Below, piece after piece: positions 42,809-51,103 of a DNA stretch of 64,000 nt. The notes beneath the pieces were generated by a model, which was not told where the DNA came from, did not search any database, and saw only the letters and a program-made list of their open reading frames with translations. The stretch is from Acuticoccus sediminis (GTDB taxonomy: Bacteria > Pseudomonadota > Alphaproteobacteria > Rhizobiales > Amorphaceae), in the NCBI RefSeq assembly GCF_003258595.1, contig NZ_QHHQ01000002.1:1178001-1242000 (forward strand), given 5' to 3'. Both the position numbers and the translations under genes were made by a program. Within the stretch, counting starts at the first letter, position 1. Each line of letters starts with the position of its first letter.

Positions 42809-43674
42809 TGCCGCGCGGCGCGGGGCGGCTGTCGCTCTTCCTCCTCTTCACGCCGTTCCTGCTCTGGATCGTGCTCCTGATCGTCCTGCCGCAGATCGGC
42901 ATAGGCTACGTCTCGCTGCGCGAGAAGGTCGGCATCAACCAGTACGAGTTCGGCCTGAAGAACTACCTCGACTTCGTCGGCGAGCCGATCTACCGCAACA
43001 CGCTCCTGCGCACGGCGTGGATGTCCATCCTGGTGACGGCGTGCGCGCTGGTGATCGGCTTCCCGGTCGCCTACTACATCGCCAAGGTGGCGGGCGAGCG
43101 CAGCCGCGCGACGCTGTTCCTGATGTGCCTCATCCCGCTCTGGGTCTCCGACCTCGTGCGCGCCTACGGCTGGATCGTGCTTTTGCGCGAGACCGGCGTC
43201 GTGTCGTCGGTGCTCCTGCGCCTCGGCATCATCGGCGAGCCGGTGGAGATGCTCTACAACGACGTCACCGTCGTCATCGGCCTCGTCTACACGGTCATCC
43301 TGTTCATGATCGTGCCGCTGGTCTCCACCCTCCAGGGGATGGACAACGCGCTACTGGAGGCCGGCTACAACCTCGGCGGATCCCGCCTCACCGTGTTCCG
43401 GCGGATCATCGTGCCGTACGCGATGCCGGGCATCGTCGCGGGCTGCATCATCACCTTCATGCTGACCGCCGGCAGCTACCTCACGCCGATCTTACTTGGC
43501 GGCAAGAACTCGAGCTGGTTCACCGAGCAGATCTACAACCAGTTCATCACCCGCTACAACTGGGAGGCCGGCGCCACCTTCGGCGTGGTCCTCCTCGTCT
43601 TCACCTCGCTCGTCGTGTGGGTCGGCCTTTGGGTCACCGGGCAGAGCCTGGCGACCACCGTGGCGAAGGACTGA
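42808..43674 (+). CDS. ABC transporter permease, PotB type
   Basis: 288 residues from the ATG at 42808 (a GTG at 42805 is also in frame). Six predicted membrane helices, starting LSLFLLFTPFLLWIVLLIVLP. EAA loop around LEAGYNLGGSRLTVFRRIIVP. Pairs with the PotC-type permease. Confidence 0.92.
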   Translation: MPRGAGRLSLFLLFTPFLLWIVLLIVLPQIGIGYVSLREKVGINQYEFGLKNYLDFVGEPIYRNTLLRTAWMSILVTACALVIGFPVAYYIAKVAGERSRATLFLMCLIPLWVSDLVRAYGWIVLLRETGVVSSVLLRLGIIGEPVEMLYNDVTVVIGLVYTVILFMIVPLVSTLQGMDNALLEAGYNLGGSRLTVFRRIIVPYAMPGIVAGCIITFMLTAGSYLTPILLGGKNSSWFTEQIYNQFITRYNWEAGATFGVVLLVFTSLVVWVGLWVTGQSLATTVAKD

Positions 43675-43679
43675 CGCAG

Positions 43680-44531
43680 ATGCCGTCCTCACCCACCCTC
43701 CGCTGGGTCTACCGCGCCTACGTGGTGATCTTCTTCCTGTACCTGATCGCGCCGCTGCTGGCGGCGGGCGCGTTCGCCTTCAACGACTCGCTCTTCCCCT
43801 CGCTGCCCTGGCGCGGCTTCACGCTCGACTGGTTCTTCTCGCCGACCGAGCCGAAGCTCGGCCTCCTCCACGACACGCGCCTGCTGCGGGGCATGGGCAA
43901 CTCGCTCTATATCGGCCTCATCGTCGCCGCGCTCGCGGTGGCGGCAGGGACCACGAACGCCTTCCTGTTCGAGCGGCGCCAGTTCCCGTTCAAGTCGGCG
44001 CTCTACATCCTGATGATCGTGCCGCTCGTCATCCCGGGGGTGATCCTCGGCATCTCGATCCTCGTCTTCGCCTCCATGATCGCCAACTTCGCCGACCGGC
44101 AGATGGGGCTCTTCATCACCTGGTTGCGGCCGGGCATCCCGCTCATCGTCTTCGGCCAGGTGGCGTTCCTGACGACAATCACCTCCCTCGTCATTGCCGC
44201 GCGCCTCAAGAAGTTCGACATCGCCCTCGAGGAGGCCGCGCTCAACCTCGGCGCCTCGCGGCTGCGCGTTCTGACGACGGTGACCCTGCCGTTCCTGTTC
44301 CCGGCGATGTTCTCGGCCTTCATCGTCGCCTTCCTGGTCTCGTTCGAGAACTTCAACACCACGCTGATGCTGGTCGGCTCCGACGCGCCGCTCACGATCG
44401 TGATGTACGACCGCATGGTGAAGGCCGGCTCCACGCCCGTCCTGAACGCGGTCTCGGTGGTGCTGATGCTGGGCTCCGGCCTGCTGGCGCTCGCCTCGGT
44501 GCTCATCCAGAGGCCCCGGCGGGCCGGGTAG
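43680..44531 (+). CDS. ABC transporter permease, PotC type
   Basis: 283 residues from the ATG at 43680. Six predicted membrane helices, the first YRAYVVIFFLYLIAPLLAAG; EAA loop at EEAALNLGASRLRVLTTVTLP. VSFENFNTTLMLVGSDAPL is the usual PotC C-terminal block. Last gene of the operon starting with the enolase-superfamily enzyme. Confidence 0.92.
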   Translation: MPSSPTLRWVYRAYVVIFFLYLIAPLLAAGAFAFNDSLFPSLPWRGFTLDWFFSPTEPKLGLLHDTRLLRGMGNSLYIGLIVAALAVAAGTTNAFLFERRQFPFKSALYILMIVPLVIPGVILGISILVFASMIANFADRQMGLFITWLRPGIPLIVFGQVAFLTTITSLVIAARLKKFDIALEEAALNLGASRLRVLTTVTLPFLFPAMFSAFIVAFLVSFENFNTTLMLVGSDAPLTIVMYDRMVKAGSTPVLNAVSVVLMLGSGLLALASVLIQRPRRAG

Positions 44532-44628
44532 ACCCGCCGTCCCGGACCGCCCGGTCGGATCGCGCCGGACCGGCATTGCTGGGAGTGCCCCGAATCCGCT
44601 AGCCTCGGCCGGGCATTCGATCAGGCGC

Positions 44629-45510
44629 ATGAACCAGACCTTGCAACGACTCGCCCTGGCGGCCGTGCTGACGGCCGCCTTCGCTGCGTGCGCGAGCGCG
44701 CAGACGCTGCCGTCGTTCAAGGACAGCGAGTACGCCTACCCGGATCTCATCACCTCGGAGTTCGACGGCGACTACCGCGTCTTCGCCTACGATCCGCTGC
44801 GCGACATCCGCAACGAGGGGGACGCCAGCAGCCGCGCGGTCCGTCCGCAGTCGGCCTCGCTCGGCATCCGCCGCAAGCAGCGCGACCTGATCCTCAAGAC
44901 GAACGCCGGGCGCGTCGCCCACATCGCCGTCGGACAGCGCGAGGACGCCAGCATCATCGTCCTCTTCGCGCACGGCCGCGGCGCGAACCGCGAACACGGC
45001 GTCCACGACTTCAACTCCGGCGGAAACTTCAACCGGATCAAGAACATGGTGGAGAAGGCGGGCGGGCTCTACCTCTCGCCCGACTTCGCCGACTTCGGCC
45101 AGAAGGGCGCCGGACAGGTCGCCGGCCTGATCGAGCTCTATGCCGAGAAGTCCCCGCGCGCGCCGGTCTTCGTCGCCTGCGGATCCATGGGCGGGGCGAT
45201 CTGCTACAACCTCGCGGAAAACGCCACCGTCGCGCAGCGGCTCGGCGGCATCCTCTTCCTCGGCTCCTACCCCGACGACGCATTCTTCTCCAGCGCGGCG
45301 TTCCAGCGCCGCGTGCCTGTCCTCCTCGCCCAGGGCACCGACGACGACGTCTATCCCGTGGAGTGGATGGAGGCGTTCTTCAACGACCTGCGCACCCGCG
45401 CGCCCGGCTACCCGGTCAGGATGATCTGCTTCGACCGCGGAACCCACGGATCGCCCCTGCGCATGGTCGACTGGCGCGAAACCATCAACTGGATGCTTGC
45501 CGCCCGCTAG
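44629..45510 (+). CDS. exported alpha/beta hydrolase, serine-type
   Basis: 293 residues. A signal peptide (LQRLALAAVLTAAFAACASA, cut about residue 24) points to the periplasm; the Cys in it is not a clear lipobox. Nucleophile Ser in ACGSMGGAICY, Asp in QGTDDDVYP and His in GTHGSPL make a full triad of the phospholipase/carboxylesterase-like hydrolases. FAHGRGANREHG supplies an oxyanion segment. Substrate unknown. It stands alone between the Pot-type transporter and the mrp operon. Confidence 0.8.
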   Translation: MNQTLQRLALAAVLTAAFAACASAQTLPSFKDSEYAYPDLITSEFDGDYRVFAYDPLRDIRNEGDASSRAVRPQSASLGIRRKQRDLILKTNAGRVAHIAVGQREDASIIVLFAHGRGANREHGVHDFNSGGNFNRIKNMVEKAGGLYLSPDFADFGQKGAGQVAGLIELYAEKSPRAPVFVACGSMGGAICYNLAENATVAQRLGGILFLGSYPDDAFFSSAAFQRRVPVLLAQGTDDDVYPVEWMEAFFNDLRTRAPGYPVRMICFDRGTHGSPLRMVDWRETINWMLAAR

Positions 45511-45775
45511 CACCGGTCCCGGCACTGCAGCCACTGTTCGGGACCGCCGATGCCTCCGGCGGGCTCGGGACCCACCAGCGATCAGGCTCCCGCCCCGGAT
45601 TGTGTGCGCGCCGTGCGAGGGGTGCGTGCGGGGGGTCCTCTCTGGCGGAACGGCCTGCCGCGTCGGCCGTGGCGCGTTTGCATTTCCGGACATCGGTCTC
45701 CGGGCGTTCGGAAAGTCGAACGTCCGGGCCGGCAACCGTTCGGCAAAACGCCAGGAAAACTCAGCAAAACGGGAG
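45511..45775. promoter_or_regulatory. upstream region of the mrp operon with candidate activator site
   Basis: No gene is supported. GGGCGTTCG-GAAAGT-CGAACGTCC (45702-45725) forms 9-base inverted arms with one mismatch, and CGTTCGG recurs at 45737-45743. It lies 51 bases before the sigma54 promoter, a plausible enhancer site for an NtrC-type activator. The AT-richer segment with three aaaac motifs at 45745-45770 leads up to the promoter. Confidence 0.5.
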
Positions 45776-45791
45776 TGGCACGGCCGTTGCG
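45776..45791 (+). promoter_or_regulatory. sigma54 (-24/-12) promoter of the mrp operon
   Basis: TGGCACGGCCGTTGCG matches the sigma54 consensus TGGCACRNNNNTTGCW at all defined positions but the last. GG and GC are exactly 12 bases apart. A start of transcription near 45802 would leave a leader of about 28 bases with AGAGG before the TTG start of mrpA at 45830. The NtrC-type activator at the operon's far end is a natural partner. Confidence 0.8.
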
Positions 45792-45829
45792 ATAGGGAGC
45801 GACAAGATCAAACCCGAAGAGGTGTCGCG

Positions 45830-48154
45830 TTGCTCTTTGTCGTTGTCCTGTTGTTGTGCGCCGGCGCCGCGATCGTCGCGCGGCCGGTGTGCCGAATCCT
45901 GGGGCGCTGGGGCGCTCCCGTCCTCGCCGGGGCGCCGTTGGCGGCGTTCGTCCTGCTGCTGCGGGAACAACCCGCCATCGCCGGCGGCGAGGTGCTCCTC
46001 GCCAGTGCCGCCTGGGTCCCGACGCTCGGCGTCGACCTCGCCTTCCGGCTGGACGGCTTCTCCCTCCTCTTCGCGCTGCTCGTCACCGGCATCGGCACGC
46101 TCGTCACGCTCTACGCCGGCGCCTACTTCGCCGAGAAGCCGCCCGCCACCGCCGGCCGCTTCCTGAGCCTCATCCTCCTCTTCATGACGGCGATGCTGGG
46201 CACCGTCCTCGCCGACAACCTCGTCGTCATGTTCCTCTTCTGGGAGGCGACGAGCCTGCTCTCCTTCATGCTCGTCGGCTTCGACAGCGAGAAGGCCGAG
46301 GCACGCAGGGCCGCGCTCCAGGCGCTCATCGTCACCGGCGGCGGCGGCCTCACCCTGTTCGCCGGCATCCTCCTCATCGGCATCACCCTCGGCACCTTCT
46401 CCTACACCGAGGTGCTCGGCCGGGCCGACGAGCTCGTCGCCAGCCCGTGGCTGACGCCCATCATCGTGCTGATCCTCCTCGGCGCCTTCACCAAGTCGGC
46501 GCAGGTGCCGTTCCAGTTCTGGCTGCCGAACGCGATGCAGGCGCCGACGCCCGCCTCCGCCTACCTGCACTCCGCGACCATGGTGAAGCTCGGCGTCTTC
46601 CTGCTGGCGCGCTTCGACCAGGTGTTCGCGGGCGTCCCGTGGTTCGGGGGCACCCTGGTGGTCGTCGGCTCGCTCACCATGCTCGTCGCCTCGTTCGAGG
46701 CACTGCGGGCGACCGGCTTCAAGGCGGTGCTGGCGCAGTCGACGGTCGCCTCGCTCGGCATCCTCGTCATGCTGATCGGGCTCGACAGCGAGGTCGCCGT
46801 GGTCGCGACCGTCGGCTTCCTGATCACGCACGCCTTCTACAAGGCGGCGCTCTTCTTCTGCGCCGGCAACGCCATCCACGCCACGGGCGAGGCACACCTG
46901 TCGCGCCTCGGCGGGCTCGCCCGGGTGCTGCCGTTCACCGCCTTCGCCGCCCTCCTCGCCAGCTTCTCCATGGCGGGACTGCCGCCGTTCATCGGCTTCA
47001 TCTCCAAGGAGTACCTGTTCGACGCGCAGCTCTCCAGCACGTGGAGCGTCGCCCCGGTGCTGGTGGCGGTGATCGTCAACTCGGTCATGGTCGGCGTCGC
47101 CGGCGTGGTCTCCATCCGGCCGTTCTTCATGGCCCGGCGGCGCACCCTCACGATCCGCCACGGCGAGACGCCCGGGCTCCTTATCGGCCCGCTGGCGCTG
47201 GCGATCGGCGGCATCGCCCTCGGCATCGTGCCGAACGTCGTGGCGGCGACGCTGATCGCCCCGGCCGTGCTCGCCCTCACCGACACGCCGGTCGACGTCT
47301 CCTTCTCCCTCTGGCACGGGGTGACGCCGATGCTCGTCCTGTCGGGCCTCGTCATCACCATGGGGATCCTGATCGCCGTCTTCTGGACGCCGATCCATGT
47401 CACCCTGAGGCGCCGGCGGATCCTCCACCGCCTCTTCGGCGACCGCTTCTACGAGCGCGCCTTCAACGGCACGCTCGCCCTCGCGAGCCGGTCGACGCAG
47501 GTGCTGCAGAACGGCGACCAGCACCGCTACACCGCGGTCGTCGTGACGAGCACGGTGGCGATCCTCGCCGTCGGCCTCCTCGTCTCGGGCACAGGACTCC
47601 CGTTCGTGGCGCAGGGACCGCTTCGCGTCAGCGTCGTCGCGGTGCTCGCCATCGCGGTCGCCGGGGCGGTGGCGACGACCCTCGCCCGCTCGCTCGTCGG
47701 CGCGCTGGTGTCGGTCGGCATCGTCGGCTTCGCCTCGGCCTTCGTCTTCCTCCTCAACGGCGCGCCGGATCTCGCGCTGACCCAGTTCTCGGTGGAGACG
47801 CTGCTCGTCGTCATCCTGACGGCAGTGCTCCTGCGCGTGCCCCTCGCCCGGGCCCATTCGCGCACCCCGTCCGAGCGGCGGCGTGACGCTTTCATCGCCG
47901 CGCTCTTCGCCGTCTTCGTGTTCGTCGGCGCGGCGAGCATGTCGGCGACCCCGCCGAACATGGAGCTCAGCGCCTTCTTCGGCGCCGCCAGCTACCTCGA
48001 GGCGTACGGGCGCAACGTCGTCAACGTCATCCTCGTCGATTTCCGGGCGATCGACACGCTCGGCGAGGTGGCGGTCGTCGCCTTCGCCACACTGGCCGCC
48101 TGGGCGCTCCTGCGCCGCGGCGGCGCCCCCCGTCCCCTCAAGACGAAAGGCTAG
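45830..48154 (+). CDS. mrpA: Mrp Na+/H+ antiporter subunit A
   Basis: 774 residues from a TTG at 45830; TTG is preceded by AGAGG and sits right after the sigma54 promoter, so upstream extension is excluded. Many membrane helices. The NuoL-like core includes FLFWEATSLLSFMLVGF, TKSAQVPFQFWLPNAMQAPTPASAYLHSAT (read in pieces) and KAALFFCAGNAIHATGE. The C-terminal MbhD/MbhE-like part is present (NGAPDLALTQFSVETLLV, NVILVDFRAIDTLGE). It forms the main proton-translocating module of the multi-subunit antiporter for Na+ and pH homeostasis. Confidence 0.93.
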   Translation: MLFVVVLLLCAGAAIVARPVCRILGRWGAPVLAGAPLAAFVLLLREQPAIAGGEVLLASAAWVPTLGVDLAFRLDGFSLLFALLVTGIGTLVTLYAGAYFAEKPPATAGRFLSLILLFMTAMLGTVLADNLVVMFLFWEATSLLSFMLVGFDSEKAEARRAALQALIVTGGGGLTLFAGILLIGITLGTFSYTEVLGRADELVASPWLTPIIVLILLGAFTKSAQVPFQFWLPNAMQAPTPASAYLHSATMVKLGVFLLARFDQVFAGVPWFGGTLVVVGSLTMLVASFEALRATGFKAVLAQSTVASLGILVMLIGLDSEVAVVATVGFLITHAFYKAALFFCAGNAIHATGEAHLSRLGGLARVLPFTAFAALLASFSMAGLPPFIGFISKEYLFDAQLSSTWSVAPVLVAVIVNSVMVGVAGVVSIRPFFMARRRTLTIRHGETPGLLIGPLALAIGGIALGIVPNVVAATLIAPAVLALTDTPVDVSFSLWHGVTPMLVLSGLVITMGILIAVFWTPIHVTLRRRRILHRLFGDRFYERAFNGTLALASRSTQVLQNGDQHRYTAVVVTSTVAILAVGLLVSGTGLPFVAQGPLRVSVVAVLAIAVAGAVATTLARSLVGALVSVGIVGFASAFVFLLNGAPDLALTQFSVETLLVVILTAVLLRVPLARAHSRTPSERRRDAFIAALFAVFVFVGAASMSATPPNMELSAFFGAASYLEAYGRNVVNVILVDFRAIDTLGEVAVVAFATLAAWALLRRGGAPRPLKTKG

Positions 48155-48156
48155 TC

Positions 48157-48570
48157 ATGCCGATCATCTTCGCCACCATGTCGAGGCTCTACTTCGCGCT
48201 CATGCTGGGCGGCTCGCTGTTCATCCTGATGCGCGGGCATAACGATCCGGGGGGCGGCTTCATCGGCGGTCTGATGGCGGCCGCCGCCTTCGCGACGCTG
48301 GCGCTCACCCGGGGCGTCGACCACGCCCGGCGGGTGCTGCGGGTCCATCCCGTGGTGCTGGTCGGCTGCGGCCTCGCGCTCGCCTGCGTCAGCGGCCTCC
48401 CCGGCCTCGTCAGCGACGCGTCCTACCTGACCCACTGGTGGACCAGCGGCGCCGTCCACCTCGGCACGGCGACGCTCTTCGACATCGGCGTCTACCTCGT
48501 CGTGCTCGGCGGCGTCCTCTGCCTCGTGCTGCGCCTCTACGAGGACCTTCACGGGGAGGTCGCGCCGTGA
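48157..48570 (+). CDS. mrpB: Mrp antiporter subunit B
   Basis: 137 residues, four membrane helices, with the MnhB hallmark RGHNDPGGGFIGGLMAAAAF and VLLGGV-type C-terminus. Starts 2 bases after mrpA; overlaps mrpC by 4 bases (GTGA). Confidence 0.93.
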   Translation: MPIIFATMSRLYFALMLGGSLFILMRGHNDPGGGFIGGLMAAAAFATLALTRGVDHARRVLRVHPVVLVGCGLALACVSGLPGLVSDASYLTHWWTSGAVHLGTATLFDIGVYLVVLGGVLCLVLRLYEDLHGEVAP

Positions 48571-48953
48571 ACCTCGTCTACGCGCTCGCCATCGCCGCGA
48601 TCGTCGGCACCGGGGTCTACCTCGTCCTGTCGCGCAACGTGATGCGGATCATCCTCGGCGTCTCGCTGCTGTCGGCCGGCACCAACCTCCTGATCTTCCT
48701 CGCCGGCGGCGTCCAGGCGACGCTCCCGCCCGTCATCGAACAAGGATCCGACATGCTCCGTGCCGACAGCGCCAACCCGCTGCCGCAGGCCCTCATCCTG
48801 ACCGCCATCGTCATCGGCTTCGCGCTGGTCGCCTTCTCGGCCGCGCTCGCCCTCCAGCTCTTCCGCACCGGAGGCACGATCGACACGCGCGAGCTCACCG
48901 CCGCCGAGGATCTCGGCAGCCCGTTCGAGCCGAAGGGGGCGTCCCATGGGTGA
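48567..48953 (+). CDS. mrpC: Mrp antiporter subunit C (NuoK-like)
   Basis: 128 residues from a GTG at 48567. Three membrane helices; LSRNVMRIILGVSLLSAGTN and PLPQALILTAIVIGFA are the MrpC/NuoK signatures. The C-terminal tail (ELTAAEDLGSPFEP) is soluble. Overlaps mrpD by 8 bases. Confidence 0.93.
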   Translation: MNLVYALAIAAIVGTGVYLVLSRNVMRIILGVSLLSAGTNLLIFLAGGVQATLPPVIEQGSDMLRADSANPLPQALILTAIVIGFALVAFSAALALQLFRTGGTIDTRELTAAEDLGSPFEPKGASHG

Positions 48954-50469
48954 TCACGGCGCCGCGACCCTCCTCCTCCTGCCGCTGCTGATCCCGCTGG
49001 CGGCGGCCGCCTTCACGGCGATCCTGTGGCGCCACCGGCGGGCGCAGAGCCTCGTCGCGGCGGCCGGCCTGGCGGCGATGACGGGGGCCTCGCTGCTCCT
49101 CCTGCGCCTCGTCCTCGACGGCGGCGTGCAGGCCAAGCAGTTCGGCAGCTGGGCGGCTCCCTTCGGCGTCTCCCTCGTGGTCGACCCGTTCAGCGCCGGC
49201 ATGGTCGTGGTGACGGCGGTCCTCGCGCTCGCGGCGGCGGTCTTCGGCATGGCCGACCTCAAGCGGCGGGAGATCCGGTCCGGCTTCTTCCCGCTGTTCT
49301 TCGGTCTCCTCGTCGGCGTCAACGGCGCCTTCCTCACCGGCGACATCTTCAACCTCTACGTCTGGTTCGAGGTGATGCTGATCACCGCGCTCGGCCTCAT
49401 CACGCTCGGGCGGACGCGGGCCCAGCTCGACGGGGCCCTGCGCTACGCGGTCCTCAACCTCTTCTCGACCATCCTCTTCCTGATGGCGATCGCGCTGCTC
49501 TACGGCGTCACCGGCACGCTCAACATGGCCGACCTCGCCCGCGTCCTGCCGGAGACCGAGCCCTCGGCCGCGCTCACCGTCTCGGCGCTCCTCTTCCTGG
49601 TCGGGTTCGGCATCAAGGCGGGCTTCTTCCCGCTCTTCTTCTGGCTGCCGGCGTCCTATCACACCGCCTCGATCGTGGTGTCTGCGGTGTTCGCGGGGCT
49701 TCTCACCAAGGTCGGCCTCTACGCCGCCTTCCGCGTCTTCACGCTCATCTTCGAGGTGGAGGGCTCGGGGATCCGCACGATGGTCGCCTGGCTCGCGGCC
49801 GGGACGATGCTGTTCGGCGTCTTCGGGGCGGCGACTCAGTACGACGTGCGGCGCATCCTGTCGTTCCACATCGTCAGCCAGATCGGCTACATCATGCTCG
49901 GCCTCGCGATCTCGACCGAGGCGGCGATGGCGGCGGCGATCTTCTACATCGTCCACCACATCATCGTGAAAGCGAACCTCTTCCTGCTCGCCGGCGCGAT
50001 CTACCGGGCGAGCGGCACCTACGACGTGCGCAGGGCCGGCGGGCTGATGCGCGGCGCGCCGTGGCTCGCCGTCCTCTTCCTCATCCCGGCCCTCTCGCTC
50101 GCCGGAATCCCGCCGTTCTCCGGCTTCTGGGCCAAGTTCCTCGTCATCGACGCGACCTTCCGCGACGACGCCGCTTGGCTGGGCGCGATCGCCCTCTTCG
50201 TCGGCCTGCTGACGCTGTTCTCGATGTCGAAGATCTGGATCGAGGCGTTCTGGAAGGCGCCGCCCGGGCCGCGCACGACCCCGCGGGCGGTCCCCCGGCC
50301 GATGCTCCTCGCCATCGGCGGCCTCGCCGCGATCACGCTGACAATCAGCCTTGCGCCCGAGCCGCTGATCGCCTTCGCCGACGGGGCGGCGCGCTCGATG
50401 GCCGACCCCGCCCCCTACATCGCCGCCGTGTTCGGCGAGACCACCAGTGTCGCGGAGATCGCCCCATGA
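48946..50469 (+). CDS. mrpD: Mrp antiporter subunit D (NuoM/N-like)
   Basis: 507 residues with about 14 membrane helices. It has IFNLYVWFEVMLITALGLI with the key Glu, FGIKAGFFPLFFWLPASYHT with the key Lys, and the lysine-bearing HIIVKANLFLLAGA. It ends overlapping mrpE by 4 bases. A second antiporter-type module of the complex. Confidence 0.94.
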   Translation: MGDHGAATLLLLPLLIPLAAAAFTAILWRHRRAQSLVAAAGLAAMTGASLLLLRLVLDGGVQAKQFGSWAAPFGVSLVVDPFSAGMVVVTAVLALAAAVFGMADLKRREIRSGFFPLFFGLLVGVNGAFLTGDIFNLYVWFEVMLITALGLITLGRTRAQLDGALRYAVLNLFSTILFLMAIALLYGVTGTLNMADLARVLPETEPSAALTVSALLFLVGFGIKAGFFPLFFWLPASYHTASIVVSAVFAGLLTKVGLYAAFRVFTLIFEVEGSGIRTMVAWLAAGTMLFGVFGAATQYDVRRILSFHIVSQIGYIMLGLAISTEAAMAAAIFYIVHHIIVKANLFLLAGAIYRASGTYDVRRAGGLMRGAPWLAVLFLIPALSLAGIPPFSGFWAKFLVIDATFRDDAAWLGAIALFVGLLTLFSMSKIWIEAFWKAPPGPRTTPRAVPRPMLLAIGGLAAITLTISLAPEPLIAFADGAARSMADPAPYIAAVFGETTSVAEIAP

Positions 50470-50813
50470 CCCGCTTTCTGAAGCTGCCCGGGAAGGGCGT
50501 GCACGTCCTCGTCCTCGCGGCGGTGTTCCTGCGCGAGCTCGTCGTCTCGTCCGTCGCCGTGGCGCGCACGGTACTGAGCGCCGACGCGCAGCCCCGCTCG
50601 GCGATCATCGCCGTCCCGCTCGACGTGCGCACCGACGCCGGGATCACGACCCTCGCCAACTGCGTGACGCTGACGCCCGGGACCACCGCGCTCCACGTCA
50701 GCGAGGACCGCAGGACGCTCTTCGTCCACGTGCTCGACACGGTCTCCGAGTCGGAGGTCGTCGCCGGGATCAAGTCCACGTTCGAACGCCGTATCAGGGA
50801 GATCGAAGCATGA
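50466..50813 (+). CDS. mrpE: Mrp antiporter subunit E, short form
   Basis: 115 residues, compared with about 160 for typical MrpE. The first two membrane helices of the family are missing; the product begins at the third helix (VHVLVLAAVFLRELVVSSVAVA). The cytoplasmic part (VTLTPGTTALHVSEDRRTLFVHVLD) is complete. The start is fixed by overlap with mrpD (ATGA), so the shortening is real rather than a wrong start, unless the missing part is not needed. Confidence 0.9.
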   Translation: MTRFLKLPGKGVHVLVLAAVFLRELVVSSVAVARTVLSADAQPRSAIIAVPLDVRTDAGITTLANCVTLTPGTTALHVSEDRRTLFVHVLDTVSESEVVAGIKSTFERRIREIEA

Positions 50814-51103
50814 TCGAGACGATCGACGCCCATCTCACCACCGCCGCGCTGGTGCTCACCGCGGTACTGATGGTTCCTCTGGTGCTCGCGGCCGCGCGCA
50901 TGATCGTCGGCCCGAGCTACGCCGACAGGTTCATCGCGCTCGACATGGTGACGGCGATCGCCGTCGCGGCCGCCGCACTCGTCACCGCCGCCACCGGCCG
51001 GCGCGAGTTCCTCGACGTCAGCTTCGGGCTCGCCCTCGTCGGCTTCCTCGCGACCTGCGCCTTCGCCGGTCTGCTGGAGCGCATGCGGGGGGAAGGATCA
51101 TGA
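50810..51103 (+). CDS. mrpF: Mrp antiporter subunit F
   Basis: 97 residues, three membrane helices; RMIVGPSYADRFIALDMVT is the MrpF signature (GP-x-x-x-DR-x-x-A-D). It overlaps mrpE and mrpG by 4 bases each. Confidence 0.93.
   Translation: MIETIDAHLTTAALVLTAVLMVPLVLAAARMIVGPSYADRFIALDMVTAIAVAAAALVTAATGRREFLDVSFGLALVGFLATCAFAGLLERMRGEGS

Noticed and set aside
45497-45829. N-terminal extension of MrpA by 111 residues
   Set aside because: It would run through the sigma54 promoter; the TTG at 45830 has a good ribosome-binding site.
45761-47857. 698-codon minus-strand frame opposite mrpA
   Set aside because: Glu/Asp/Arg-rich shadow of a membrane protein gene, typical of antisense frames.
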